Source: Algiphilus aromaticivorans DG1253
Lineage (GTDB): Bacteria; Pseudomonadota; Gammaproteobacteria; Nevskiales; Nevskiaceae
DNA: 64,000 bases
Direction: 5' to 3'
Assembly (NCBI RefSeq): GCF_000733765.1
Contig: NZ_JPOG01000001.1
Location: 1,054,001 to 1,118,000 of the forward strand
A program made the translations under genes and the position numbers. Every line of letters starts with the position of its first letter. The first letter of the stretch is position 1. Shown in pieces: positions 1 to 8,494 of this stretch. The notes under the pieces are model-generated. The model searched no databases and was not told the DNA's origin. It was given only the letters and a program-made list of their open reading frames with translations.

Positions 1-831
1 GAGGATGATGTAGGTCACCAGCGCCAACGGCACGGCCGCGAGGAACATCTCCCAGCTCGGCCAGCCGATGGCCAGCGGCGAGACCTTGGCCCAGGTCTCG
101 GCGAAGGGCGGGATCAGGATTCCCCACTGGATGTCGTACTGCACCTCGCCGACCAGGGGGCCGACGATGGCGGCGACCAGAAAGCCGGGCAGCAGCCCCA
201 GGCTGCCCAGCACCCTGAGCGCGCGGAAGCGCGTCTTCAGTAGTCGGAAGGGAATCGAGAAGATGAAGATCAGGCAGACCGCGCAGGCGGCGATGGTGGC
301 GATGGGCTGTGCCAGCAGATAGTCGGGGGCGTCGTCGATGAAGACGCGCTTGAAGGCGGCGATGGCGGCGCCGAGAATTAGGCCCGCCTTGAGCGCATCA
401 GGCAGCCAGGCCATGAAGCGTTTGCCGAGCCCGGTCGCACCCAGTACGAAGAGCATTGTCGATAGCGTCATCGCGAGCGCGGCCATGGCCTGGAAGCGCT
501 CCACCGGCGTGTCGTAGCCGCCGAGGACGAAAGACAGTACCAAGGGCAGGGCTGGCGTTACCCATCCCGGCGCGTAGGGCTCGCCGAACAGGATGGGCGC
601 GGTGCCGAGCAGGAAACCGCTGATCAGCGACATGGTCACGGCCTCCTCGAAGCTGAGGCCGAAATGCGCCGTCATCATCGGTACCAGTGCCAGGCCGGTG
701 GCCGAAGCCAGCGCGGTGCCCTGCAGGAACTCCGGCCAGCACAGGCGTGTGTGCCAGAAGGGCAGGCGGAAGGTGAAGGGGCCCCAACGCCAGCCCGCGC
801 GCTCGGTGGCGCCGCTGTCGGCATTCGCCAT
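1..831 (-). CDS. Multi-pass membrane permease, N-terminal part (runs off left edge)
   Basis: The reading frame starts at ATG 831 and stays open to base 1, giving 277 residues without a stop, so the C-terminus lies outside the window. The protein starts MANADSGATERAG and continues as alternating hydrophobic helices with glycine- and proline-rich turns, including GEPYAPGWVTPALPL near residue 85, the look of a secondary transporter with several membrane spans. It resembles nucleobase/anion permease-type carriers in general character, but I cannot assign a family or substrate. It is transcribed away from the pseudogene and catabolic block to its right. Confidence 0.7.
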   Translation of the reverse strand, partial: MANADSGATERAGWRWGPFTFRLPFWHTRLCWPEFLQGTALASATGLALVPMMTAHFGLSFEEAVTMSLISGFLLGTAPILFGEPYAPGWVTPALPLVLSFVLGGYDTPVERFQAMAALAMTLSTMLFVLGATGLGKRFMAWLPDALKAGLILGAAIAAFKRVFIDDAPDYLLAQPIATIAACAVCLIFIFSIPFRLLKTRFRALRVLGSLGLLPGFLVAAIVGPLVGEVQYDIQWGILIPPFAETWAKVSPLAIGWPSWEMFLAAVPLALVTYIIL

Positions 832-989
832 CTGTCGTCTCCGTATTGTTGTGCTTGCTTGTGGGCCGGATCATGGCACGGCTCCGTGGTCGCGGGCGAT
901 GCCTGCCGCGCCGCGGTCGATCGCATTCGCGTCGAACCAGAAAATGCGCGCTAACGCGCGCACCACGCCGATCAGGAAGAGAGCAGACC

Positions 990-1277
990 ATGGCGAGTTC
1001 CGGCAAAGGCGGACGCGGCCTTGGGCGGCGCGGTCGGGGCTTCGCCGCTGGCGCTGGTAGCCGAGCTGGATTCGAGTGCGCTGTCCAGCATGATCGTCGC
1101 CGTGGGCGACTACGCTGCAAGACCGGCAGCGCTATCGCTCTTCGCCCATATGGGCGAAGAGCGATAGCGCTGTTTCGGGGTGCCGGATTCTCTGCAGAGC
1201 AGCGATGCGCGAGCCGACGCGATGGCGTCGGCGGCTTGCGTGCAGATCTGGCCGTAGGTGCTGCCGATGATCGCCAT
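990..1277 (+). pseudogene. Decayed chimeric copy of the gene pair at 8495-9987
   Basis: Bases 990-1071 align with the start of the small gene at 8495 (both begin atggcg and reach gccgagctggat). From 1060 the match jumps to about 9427 inside the neighbouring repeat-protein gene and continues to about 1277 (parent to about 9650). The word gccgagctggat occurs in both parents (8564-8575 and 9427-9438) and at 1060-1071 here, so a deletion between short direct repeats explains the fusion. Similarity appears to extend upstream to about 945, including the ribosome-binding region. Indels in the first part destroy the frame and no parental protein can be read. It is a relic of a duplicated segment that now borders the block 1404-8233. 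Confidence 0.75.
1127..1172. repeat. Perfect 46-bp palindrome with no loop
   Basis: The left arm starts CAGCGCTATCGCTCTTCGCC and the right arm is its exact reverse complement, meeting at CATATG (1148-1153). It lies inside the pseudogene. The parental sequence near 9496-9545 shows only an imperfect palindrome (GGCGCT ... AGCGCC at the ends), so the perfect symmetry appears to have arisen in the decayed copy. It could form a 23-bp cruciform or RNA stem; no protein-binding function can be claimed. Confidence 0.85.
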
Positions 1278-1403
1278 TAAGCAGGGGCAGCGTGGGGCCC
1301 CGTGGTGGCGTCATTGCGCTCTCATCCAGCATAAAGTCCGGTTACTGCGTCCATCGCTAGAGGGATGATTGATTTTCATCAGGTTGTCTGAGAGATACTA
1401 GGG

Positions 1404-2726
1404 ATGAGCATGAACGACGCATTGTCCGAGCCCCTGCAGCTGCCATGCGGGGCCAGTCTCGGGAACCGGATTTCCAAGGCCGGAATGACCGAAGGGCTGT
1501 CCGACCGCTATCTACGAGCCACGCCCAAGCTCTGCAAGCTGTATGAGCGCTGGTCGCGGGGAGGGGGGGGGCTGTTGATTACGGGCAACGTGCAGATCGA
1601 CAAGCGTGTGCTGGAGCGGCCCGGCAATGTCGCCATTGATGCAAATGGAGGGCGGCGAGAGCTCGAGATGTGGGCACGGGCCGGCACTTCTGGGGGCAAT
1701 CATCTGTGGATGCAGATCTCGCATGCGGGGCGCCAGGCGCCGTGGTACGCCACATGGGAGCCCTTGGCGCCGTCGGAAGTGCAGCTCAAGATTCTGGGCA
1801 CCTACCGCAAGCCGCGAGCCCTCACCGGGGGAGAGATCCAGGACTTGATCGGGCGCTGGGCGACAGCCGCCGGTGTGGCCAAGGATTGCGGCTTCACCGG
1901 TGTACAGATCCACGCTGCGCACGGTTACCTGTTGAGTTCCTTCCTGTCGCCGGTGACGAATCGACGCGACGATGAATGGGGCGGTTCTCTCGAGAATCGC
2001 GCCCGCGTCGTGATCGAAACGATCCGTGCTGTGCGCAAGCGCGTGGGCCCGGATTTCCCGGTTGCAATCAAGCTGAACTCGGCGGACTTCCAGCGAGGAG
2101 GCTTCGAGTTCGATGATTGTCTGCGACTAGTGGAAATGCTCAATGCCGAGGGGCTGGACCTCATGGAGATATCCGGCGGTTCGTATGAGCAACCGCGTCT
2201 TCTGGGTTACCAGGGCGACGCGCAGTCAGCTCATGGAAGCAAGAGCACGGCGAAGCGCGAGGCCTACTTCCTGGAGTATGCGAAGCAAGTGCGGGCATTG
2301 GCGAAGATGCCGGTTATGGTCACCGGTGGTTTCCGGAGCCGCGAGGTCATGCTTTCCGCACTTGAGTCCGGGGATGCCGATGTCGTCGGTATCGGTCGTC
2401 CCATGTGTGGTGATCCGGACATCGCCGGCAAGCTGCTGCGGGGCGAGGTTTCCGAGACGCCTCGATTCGAGCAAACGCTCACGATCATGCGCGGGAGCCA
2501 GTCCAATCCGCTCTCCAGGCTCTGGCCCTTACAGGTCTTCGGCCAGCAGGCCTGGTACTACATGCAGTTGTTCCGGATGGGACGCGGCAAGGATCCGAAA
2601 TGGTCGCTGCGGCCGATGGTGTGTTTTCTGCGCTACCAGATGGACGAACTCTTGCAGTCGCTACTTTTGAAGCGGCGCAATCCGCCAGTCGAGCAGGAGG
2701 TGCCCGAGCATGCCGGCCACCGCTAA
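1404..2726 (+). CDS. Old yellow enzyme family NADH:flavin oxidoreductase
   Basis: The 440-residue protein has the FMN TIM barrel of the OYE family. Visible signatures are the active-site region IHAAHGYLLSSFLSP (His170 and His173, the usual substrate-anchoring pair), the following NRRDDEWGGSLENR block, and the phosphate-binding end VTGGFRSRE ... DADVVGIGRP. Family members reduce activated C=C bonds or demethylate/dehydrogenate small substrates with NAD(P)H. There is no C-terminal 4Fe-4S/FAD extension, so it is a single-domain enzyme. The start at 1404 follows an AGGG; ATG 1410 is an alternative. The 3' end overlaps the next flavoprotein gene by 17 bp, so the two are co-translated. It is the first gene of the catabolic block ending at 8233. 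Confidence 0.85.
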   Translation: MSMNDALSEPLQLPCGASLGNRISKAGMTEGLSDRYLRATPKLCKLYERWSRGGGGLLITGNVQIDKRVLERPGNVAIDANGGRRELEMWARAGTSGGNHLWMQISHAGRQAPWYATWEPLAPSEVQLKILGTYRKPRALTGGEIQDLIGRWATAAGVAKDCGFTGVQIHAAHGYLLSSFLSPVTNRRDDEWGGSLENRARVVIETIRAVRKRVGPDFPVAIKLNSADFQRGGFEFDDCLRLVEMLNAEGLDLMEISGGSYEQPRLLGYQGDAQSAHGSKSTAKREAYFLEYAKQVRALAKMPVMVTGGFRSREVMLSALESGDADVVGIGRPMCGDPDIAGKLLRGEVSETPRFEQTLTIMRGSQSNPLSRLWPLQVFGQQAWYYMQLFRMGRGKDPKWSLRPMVCFLRYQMDELLQSLLLKRRNPPVEQEVPEHAGHR

Positions 2727-4071
2727 GAAGACTTCCCGTACCCCCAGAAAGAAGTCGCGTGTGTCCGCACCAGCGCTTGCGTCTCCACAGGAAGGAGATT
2801 CCGTAACCTCGCTGGCGGGCCGCGATGCCAATCTGCCGGAGTGGATGCTCTCGCAGGCCTATGCCGAAGAGCGGCCCAAATACGATTCGGCCGTAGTGAT
2901 CGGCAGCGGTATCAGCGGTTTATGTTGTGCGGCGCGCTTGGCCCGCAGCAAGTCCTTCAATGGCAAGGTGGTCTTGCTCGGGCAGCCTCCGGCACAGAGT
3001 CGGAGACTCATCGGTGGCCTGACATTGCGGGCGCGGGCGCTGGATTACTTTGCTGCCTGCCTGGGTATTTCTCGATCTGTATTGCTCGATAGGCTGTACG
3101 ACGGACGTGCAGCCGAAGTCGCGTGTCACCGTCAGGTGGCAGCGCGTTTTACGCGACACCGCAACGGCGAGTACGAGATCGGGCCCCGGGGGGAATGGAT
3201 GAGCCGCTGGGAGCATCAAGGCCGTATCCTTGCGTATGGGGTCCGCAATTCGCATATGGCCGGAACGATTTATGAGTTCATGGTGCAGCAGGGCATCGAA
3301 TGGAAGAATGCCAGGCCGCAGTCCTTGTCCGATTGTTTGGACTTGGCGCCGGGCAAGAAGCCTTTCGTCATAAACTGCAACCCCGCACCTTTACCGGGGC
3401 TGGGCGGAATTCCGGTCAAGCCGAAGCGCTTCGTCGTCGCAGCGCAGGTGCCATTCTCGGCACCGCATCGCGAAGCCAAGGGGATCCTGCAAACCAATAC
3501 CAGCTTCTTTTGCGGTCGCCGGCGCGGCGGGAGTCTTGATGCGTCCGTGTGGTATCCGCTACTCGATCCGCTGTCGCCGAGTGCGCGAATGTACGCGGTC
3601 TTCTACCGCATCGTGCGGAACACTCCGAAGCTCCATAAAGCCGCGGAAACAGAAGTCTTGAAGGATCATCTGGTGGGTGTCGGTCACGCACTCGGCCTGG
3701 AACCGGTCGACCCCGAGGAGACCATGGGAACTGCGGTAGTGCCGTGCTCCGACTGGGAGGCGAATCGGGAACATACTCCGGGCTATATCGACCTGGGCAG
3801 GCTCGCGAATCTCGGAACCCCGATCATTGCCGGCGACGGAATGCCGCGCGCGGCCTTGGCCGCCTATGTAACAGCGGAAGCCCTGATTGCAGGGGTGGAG
3901 CCGCAGGCCTATCTCAATCATGCGGGCGGGAAATGGCGGTTCGGCAACCGGGTGACGTCGCTGGCTTTCGGCCCGCACAGCTGGGCAGGAGATATGGCGC
4001 TGCGCTGGTTCCCGGGCTATGGCCTGCGGTTAATCCAGGACCGGGGCGAGACCTGGGCTGGTGTGGAATAA
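2710..4071 (+). CDS. FAD-dependent oxidoreductase/monooxygenase-like flavoprotein
   Basis: 453 residues. After a basic, low-complexity N-terminal tail of about 50 residues comes a Rossmann fold with the dinucleotide motif VVIGSGISGLCCAARLA (residues 62-78) and, near the C-terminus, TPIIAGDGMPRAALAAYVTAE, the second FAD contact typical of class A/E flavoprotein oxygenases and related enzymes. I do not recognise a close named relative. It overlaps the OYE gene by 17 bp and is followed by a styrene oxide isomerase-like gene and a stand-alone flavin reductase. That context suggests the oxygenase half of a two-component system analogous to StyA/StyB, which is inference. The tail has no twin-arginine motif. 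Confidence 0.7.
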   Translation: MPATAKKTSRTPRKKSRVSAPALASPQEGDSVTSLAGRDANLPEWMLSQAYAEERPKYDSAVVIGSGISGLCCAARLARSKSFNGKVVLLGQPPAQSRRLIGGLTLRARALDYFAACLGISRSVLLDRLYDGRAAEVACHRQVAARFTRHRNGEYEIGPRGEWMSRWEHQGRILAYGVRNSHMAGTIYEFMVQQGIEWKNARPQSLSDCLDLAPGKKPFVINCNPAPLPGLGGIPVKPKRFVVAAQVPFSAPHREAKGILQTNTSFFCGRRRGGSLDASVWYPLLDPLSPSARMYAVFYRIVRNTPKLHKAAETEVLKDHLVGVGHALGLEPVDPEETMGTAVVPCSDWEANREHTPGYIDLGRLANLGTPIIAGDGMPRAALAAYVTAEALIAGVEPQAYLNHAGGKWRFGNRVTSLAFGPHSWAGDMALRWFPGYGLRLIQDRGETWAGVE

Positions 4072-4137
4072 GCCCTCGCTGCGCAGCAATTTCTATGGAT
4101 GAATCGTTATGGCCATAACAAGTCAGGGGGATGGGAT

Positions 4138-4620
4138 ATGAACCACGAGCAGTCTCACCGCATAATCAAGCACGGTGTTGCGGCGATGCTCGTCGCTCTG
4201 GCAGGCGGTTTCGCGCTCACCTTCACCATGCTGCAGGGCGTTTCGCTGTCGCCCCTTCCGATCTTTCTCGATGTCGATATTCCCGGAACCGAGCGGGGTT
4301 GGCGCATCTTTCACATCGGTATGTTGATGAACGGGATGATGGCGATCGCCCTGGCCTTCGCGCTGCGCTCTGTCACCGTCACGGCTACCGGTGCGGCGCT
4401 CGTCAGCTGGGGCGTCATCATTGCCGTGTGGGGCAACGGCATGTTCTACCTCTTCGGCATGTTCGCCTCGAACCATGGCCTCTCTCTGCATGACTCGCCG
4501 CTGGGCGAGCCCAGCTTCGCCGGTGCCCTGGCCTTCATCCCTGCCATCGTTGGGGCGACGACTTTGACAGTGGCGCTTATCGTGCTGTTGCGGGGCAAGT
4601 TGGCATCACCCTCGCGGTAG
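4138..4620 (+). CDS. Styrene oxide isomerase-like membrane protein
   Basis: 160 residues with four predicted membrane helices. Compared from memory with StyC of Pseudomonas, the pattern PG(x)4GW...H...NGMM...A-F and the later N-x3-Y-L-F...N-x-G-L-(S/T) are shared. His59, Asn65, Asn100 and Tyr104 fall where StyC has His58 (heme ligand), Asn64, Asn99 and Tyr103. StyC isomerises styrene oxide to phenylacetaldehyde by a heme-assisted Meinwald rearrangement in the inner membrane. The start at 4138 is chosen for the GGGGG ribosome-binding site 7 nt upstream. Substrate here is unknown. An in-frame ATG at 4099 would add 13 residues but lacks a good ribosome-binding site. Confidence 0.7.
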   Translation: MNHEQSHRIIKHGVAAMLVALAGGFALTFTMLQGVSLSPLPIFLDVDIPGTERGWRIFHIGMLMNGMMAIALAFALRSVTVTATGAALVSWGVIIAVWGNGMFYLFGMFASNHGLSLHDSPLGEPSFAGALAFIPAIVGATTLTVALIVLLRGKLASPSR

Positions 4621-4861
4621 ATTCCGCGTCGCTCCGAGCTGAACATGTCCGCCGGACACCGCCGTCATGCACAAAGCTTCCATGGCCCGGGCCGCGGGTG
4701 CGAATCGCGTCGCTCAACATTCTGGCGGGCCGCCCCTGGTCAAACGAGACAAGCTCCGGCCTTAAGTCTGGTTACAGGGCCATTGGGTGGCGGTAGAAAT
4801 TCGCCATGCGTCGCTCTCTTGAGCAGAGCGCCTATTCCGATTCATCTACAGGAGAAAATGC
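4621..4861. other. Intergenic stretch inside the catabolic block
   Basis: These 241 bp separate the isomerase-like gene from the flavin reductase gene. No gene, strong hairpin or recognised operator was seen. The gap is long for an operon, so a second promoter for the flavin reductase is possible but not demonstrated. The sequence just before 4862 (CAGGAGAAAATGC) supplies its ribosome-binding site. Confidence 0.4.
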
Positions 4862-5446
4862 ATGGCGAATGATGCGGAATCAGGAACCCAAGTTGCAGCT
4901 ACTGCACCCGCGGCAAACTTTCGAAGTGCGATGTCGCAGTTCCCCACCGGCGTAACCGTCGTGAGCTGTGAGGACGGTGAAGGGGTGCACGGGATGACTT
5001 GCAACAGCTTCACGTCGATCAGTCTCGATCCTGCCTCGATTCTCGTCTCGCTCAAGCCGGGCAGGACGCATCACCTAGTAGCGTCACGAGGGAGATTCGG
5101 TGTAAGCATCCTGAATGAATCGCATGAGCCTCTTGCGAAAGATTTTTGCGGGGCGCGGGCGGGCGAGGCGCAGTCCAATTTCGTAACGCGGCGTTTGGTC
5201 CCCACCTTGCGCGATGCGCTGGCCTGGTTCGAATGTCGTCTGATCCGTCAGGTTGAAGTGCACGACCACACGCTTTTCGTCGCTCGGGTGGAAGCCTGCG
5301 GAAGCATCGCGGGTGGCCCGCTGGTGTTCTTCGGCGGGAGCTTCTACCGGCCAACCGCGTTCGGTGGCGGCCTGGATGAACGGGCCGGCACGCAAGGCGC
5401 TACGCCTCGCCTCTCGTCACACCGCCCGGGGCTCTCAGAAGCATAA
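4862..5446 (+). CDS. Flavin reductase family protein (FMN-binding split barrel)
   Basis: 194 residues. Signatures of the flavin reductase (HpaC/StyB/NtaB) family are visible: FRSAMSQFPTGVTVVS near residue 20, HGMTCNSFTSISLDPASILVSL (about 44-65), FGVSILNESHEPLAKDF, and the C-terminal GGPLVFFGGSFYRP. Such enzymes use NAD(P)H to reduce free flavin for a partner monooxygenase. A StyB-like reductase beside a StyC-like isomerase and an FAD protein is the reason for proposing a two-component epoxidase pathway. The start has AGGAG at 4849-4853. Its stop (5446) lies 9 nt before the start of the regulator gene. Confidence 0.85.
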   Translation: MANDAESGTQVAATAPAANFRSAMSQFPTGVTVVSCEDGEGVHGMTCNSFTSISLDPASILVSLKPGRTHHLVASRGRFGVSILNESHEPLAKDFCGARAGEAQSNFVTRRLVPTLRDALAWFECRLIRQVEVHDHTLFVARVEACGSIAGGPLVFFGGSFYRPTAFGGGLDERAGTQGATPRLSSHRPGLSEA

Positions 5447-5455
5447 GGTGGCACT

Positions 5456-8233
5456 GTGGTGATTCCTCGGGGAGGTTTCGCGACCGATGGCATGAGTCGA
5501 CAAGTACACGAATTCGGGAGCGAAGGGTCGGATTGGCCGCCCACGCCGCGGTTCGCGGCGCCATCCTACAACTGCGCGGTATTGCGGCGGCCACGACTGG
5601 AAGATGAGCTGTGCGAGGCGGTCAGAACGCGTGTGCTCAGCGTCGTGTCAGCTCCTGCCGGTTACGGGAAATCGCTGTTGGTGTCTACTGCCTGCGAGAC
5701 GCTCAGTAGGCAAGGAGCCCGACCGGTCTGGATCCATCTCGATGCACAGGATAGTGGCTACGACGGCATGATCCGGACCCTTGATCATGCCTTCCGGCCC
5801 CAGGCGCAGGCATCCCTAGAAGCAGCACCGCGACGCGTCCGAGGACAGAAGCACGATAAGAATTACACCTACATACTGGAATGGCTCGATCAGCTCGCCA
5901 GTAATGACGAGCCGGTCATACTCGTATTCGACGATTACGAAGTAGTCAATGACGCGGCGGTCCACGAGCTTCTGGACAACCTGATCAAGAGCTATATTCC
6001 GAACGTCCACACTATCGTGCTGAGCCGAGGAGTTCCTCCTTTATCGTTGTCGGCGCTGCGACATCGGCAACAGTTGTACGAAATCGGACGACGCGAACTC
6101 GCGTTCACCAAGGACGAGATCGAGGTGTTCCTCAACAGGCAGTATTCGATCGAAGTCACTCCCCGCAATCTCGAGGTCATTGAAGCGAGGACGGAAGGCT
6201 GGCCCGTGGCGGTGCAATTGGTTGGGCTGGTGCTGTCGCACCGAAGTGATGCGACCGGGTTCATTGAGGGTCTCTCCGGTAGCGACGTGGACGTGGCGGA
6301 TTTCCTGAGCGCCGAGGTCCTGTCACGTCAGTCGCCGGATATAACGGATTTCCTGTTGCGGATCTCACCGCTGTCGAGGGTTAGCGCAGAACTCTGCGTC
6401 GCGGTTATCGGGTCTCCGCATGCGCCGAAGCTGCTCGATTGCGCGGTGCGCTCCAACCTCCTCTTGTTTCCGGTAGACAGAAACAATACTTGGTTCCGCT
6501 TCCACCCCCTTTTCCGGGAGTTTCTTGAGGGCCAGCTACTGCAGCATCCCGAGATATCGCGGGACAAAATCCTGCGGGCAGCGATGAGTTGGTGTAAGCA
6601 GAACGATTTACCCGCTGATGCAATCAATTACGCGTTGGAATTGACCGATTCCACCCAGGCCGCGCAGCTGGTGACCGAATATGCGGAACGCTTCGTATAT
6701 ACCACTGGCGATCATTCCCTGTTCCTGGCTTGGATGGAGCAGCTCAAGTCCTACCCGAAGAAATACGCCTTCGACCTGAGGTACTGGCAAGCGTGGGCGC
6801 TGACAATATCGCATCGTACTCGGGATGCGGAGCGCGCGCTAAAGGATATCGAGAAGTCCTACGCGAGGGAGTCACCAAGAAACCAAACCCGAATGCGGAG
6901 AGCGCGTATTGAAATTATCCGCATTCTGCTTTACGTGTTCACGGATCGATGGGTGGACTGCATCAATGCTGCAACGGAATGGCTCGCCATCTATCAGGAT
7001 GACGATGCATTCGATACTTGCTCGATAGCTACAGCACTGGCAGCCGCGTCGTGTACTACGGGCGAGTTCGCGATGGGGCGGAGCGCGCTGCAGACCGCTC
7101 GCTATGCGGTGGAGGCCGCCCATAGCCCCTATGCGGAGTCTTGGGTCGGCGTTATCGAGGGACATCTCGCGATGTCCTTGGGGGATTTCCGCGTGGCGCG
7201 TTCCGTCCTGATGCATCAGTTCGAGTGCACTAGTCGGGCGCTGGGCTATTCCTCCAGCGCGCTATCTACGGTGAGTCTCCTGCTTGCAGGGGCATGCTAT
7301 GAACTGGGCGACCTGGAGCATGCAAAAAAGTATCTCAAGTTCGGGCTGCCGCATATCAACGATCACGGGCTTATAGAGAGCGCTGCCTCGGGCTTTCGCG
7401 TAATGATCCGCACGAGGGAGAAAAGCGACGGGCTGGAGGCTGCTTTGGAGGCGTACCGCGATTGTGAGCGGCATTCTCGTGCCTACGGGGCTCGCTTGGC
7501 GCTTATGCTCATGAACGAGTACGTATGTCTGGTGCTTCGACACGCAAGGGTGGACAAAGCGGTAGAGGAAACGGGTTTTGACGGCAACTCCTTTGCAAGC
7601 GACTACTTCGTGGCCCGCGAAGGGGAGGATGAGTTGTGCGGATTGGTGCGAGCGCTGATCTCTGCACGTGTGCTTATCGCGTCGAATCAATCGGAGTCGG
7701 CGCTCAGAGTGCTGTCTCCGGCACTGGCAACCGCATCTCGCACGAATCGACGAGCTTACAAGGTGGAGCTACTCATCCTGCGAAGCCGCGCTGAGTACGT
7801 GGAGGGCAATGATCAGAGAGCGCGACGTACGTTGCTGGAGGCGATGACAGAAGCTGCCCCCCTCGGAATGACACAGGTCTTTCTGGACGAAGGCGCCGAG
7901 TTGCGTCCCTTGCTTGACCCCGTTATGCCCATGTTTGCGCAGTTGCCGGATGCCAGTGAGAGCTTCATCAATGCGATGAGGGCCTTTTCCGCGAGCGCGA
8001 AACGGAAGGACGGTAATCGGAGTAGTAGCTCTTGTGTACCTGAGGAGCTTTCCTCGCGCGAGGTACAGATTCTGCAGTTGCTGGAGTCGGGTCTTACCAA
8101 TGAAGAGGTTGCGTCGCGCCTTTTCCTGTCTCCTAAAACCATAAAGTGGCACCTATATAACGCTTACCAGAAGCTCGGAGTGAAGAACAGGACTGGGGCG
8201 CTCGCAAAGGCTAGGGAGGGAGGAATGGTCTGA
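5456..8233 (+). CDS. MalT-like LuxR-family transcriptional regulator (STAND ATPase)
   Basis: A large regulator of 925 residues. It has a P-loop APAGYGKS (residues 66-73), a Walker B strand PVILVFDD (153-160), a long alpha-helical TPR-like sensor region, and a C-terminal LuxR helix-turn-helix (about 860-915) containing LSSREVQILQLLESGLTNEEVA and LSPKTIKWHLYNAYQKLGV. This is the MalT/AlkS architecture: signalling ATPases that activate catabolic operons when ligand and ATP are bound. GTG 5456 is chosen because AAGGTGG lies 4 nt upstream; ATG 5492 is an alternative. The gene is visibly richer in A and T than its flanks, which suggests transfer. It probably controls the genes at 1404-5446. Confidence 0.85.
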   Translation: MVIPRGGFATDGMSRQVHEFGSEGSDWPPTPRFAAPSYNCAVLRRPRLEDELCEAVRTRVLSVVSAPAGYGKSLLVSTACETLSRQGARPVWIHLDAQDSGYDGMIRTLDHAFRPQAQASLEAAPRRVRGQKHDKNYTYILEWLDQLASNDEPVILVFDDYEVVNDAAVHELLDNLIKSYIPNVHTIVLSRGVPPLSLSALRHRQQLYEIGRRELAFTKDEIEVFLNRQYSIEVTPRNLEVIEARTEGWPVAVQLVGLVLSHRSDATGFIEGLSGSDVDVADFLSAEVLSRQSPDITDFLLRISPLSRVSAELCVAVIGSPHAPKLLDCAVRSNLLLFPVDRNNTWFRFHPLFREFLEGQLLQHPEISRDKILRAAMSWCKQNDLPADAINYALELTDSTQAAQLVTEYAERFVYTTGDHSLFLAWMEQLKSYPKKYAFDLRYWQAWALTISHRTRDAERALKDIEKSYARESPRNQTRMRRARIEIIRILLYVFTDRWVDCINAATEWLAIYQDDDAFDTCSIATALAAASCTTGEFAMGRSALQTARYAVEAAHSPYAESWVGVIEGHLAMSLGDFRVARSVLMHQFECTSRALGYSSSALSTVSLLLAGACYELGDLEHAKKYLKFGLPHINDHGLIESAASGFRVMIRTREKSDGLEAALEAYRDCERHSRAYGARLALMLMNEYVCLVLRHARVDKAVEETGFDGNSFASDYFVAREGEDELCGLVRALISARVLIASNQSESALRVLSPALATASRTNRRAYKVELLILRSRAEYVEGNDQRARRTLLEAMTEAAPLGMTQVFLDEGAELRPLLDPVMPMFAQLPDASESFINAMRAFSASAKRKDGNRSSSSCVPEELSSREVQILQLLESGLTNEEVASRLFLSPKTIKWHLYNAYQKLGVKNRTGALAKAREGGMV

Positions 8234-8494
8234 TTCCGGGGGAGGGTCGCGTTTCCGCGAGATCCGGGCATGCGTGAAGAAGAATCGCATCGAAGATGTC
8301 AGCCCGGGAATCCGCCACAAACGAGCTCAGCCCCTCCAAGCCTGGGGGGCGAACATAACGCTCTCTGGTCCAGCCCTATCTCGCGGATCACGGCCGCTGC
8401 ACAGCGCCATTTCTGGCGCTCGTTGAAGACGGGGGCGGCCGAAGGCACATACATTCGCTAATGTGTGCGTCACGCGTGGACAGGAGAGTGCGTC
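8234..8494. other. Intergenic region, right edge of the catabolic block
   Basis: 261 bp between the MalT-like regulator and the small gene at 8495. No gene was recognised. Bases from about 8455 onward (cgctaatgtgtgcgtcacgc and the ribosome-binding site) align with 945-989 ahead of the pseudogene, so this is where the duplicated sequence resumes. The right junction of the presumed acquired block therefore lies between 8234 and about 8450. Confidence 0.45.

Noticed and set aside
1369-1382. TTGATTTTCATCAG, an FNR-like sequence before the OYE gene
   Set aside because: It lies only about 22 bp before the ATG, too close for an activator site, and the downstream genes have no anaerobic context.
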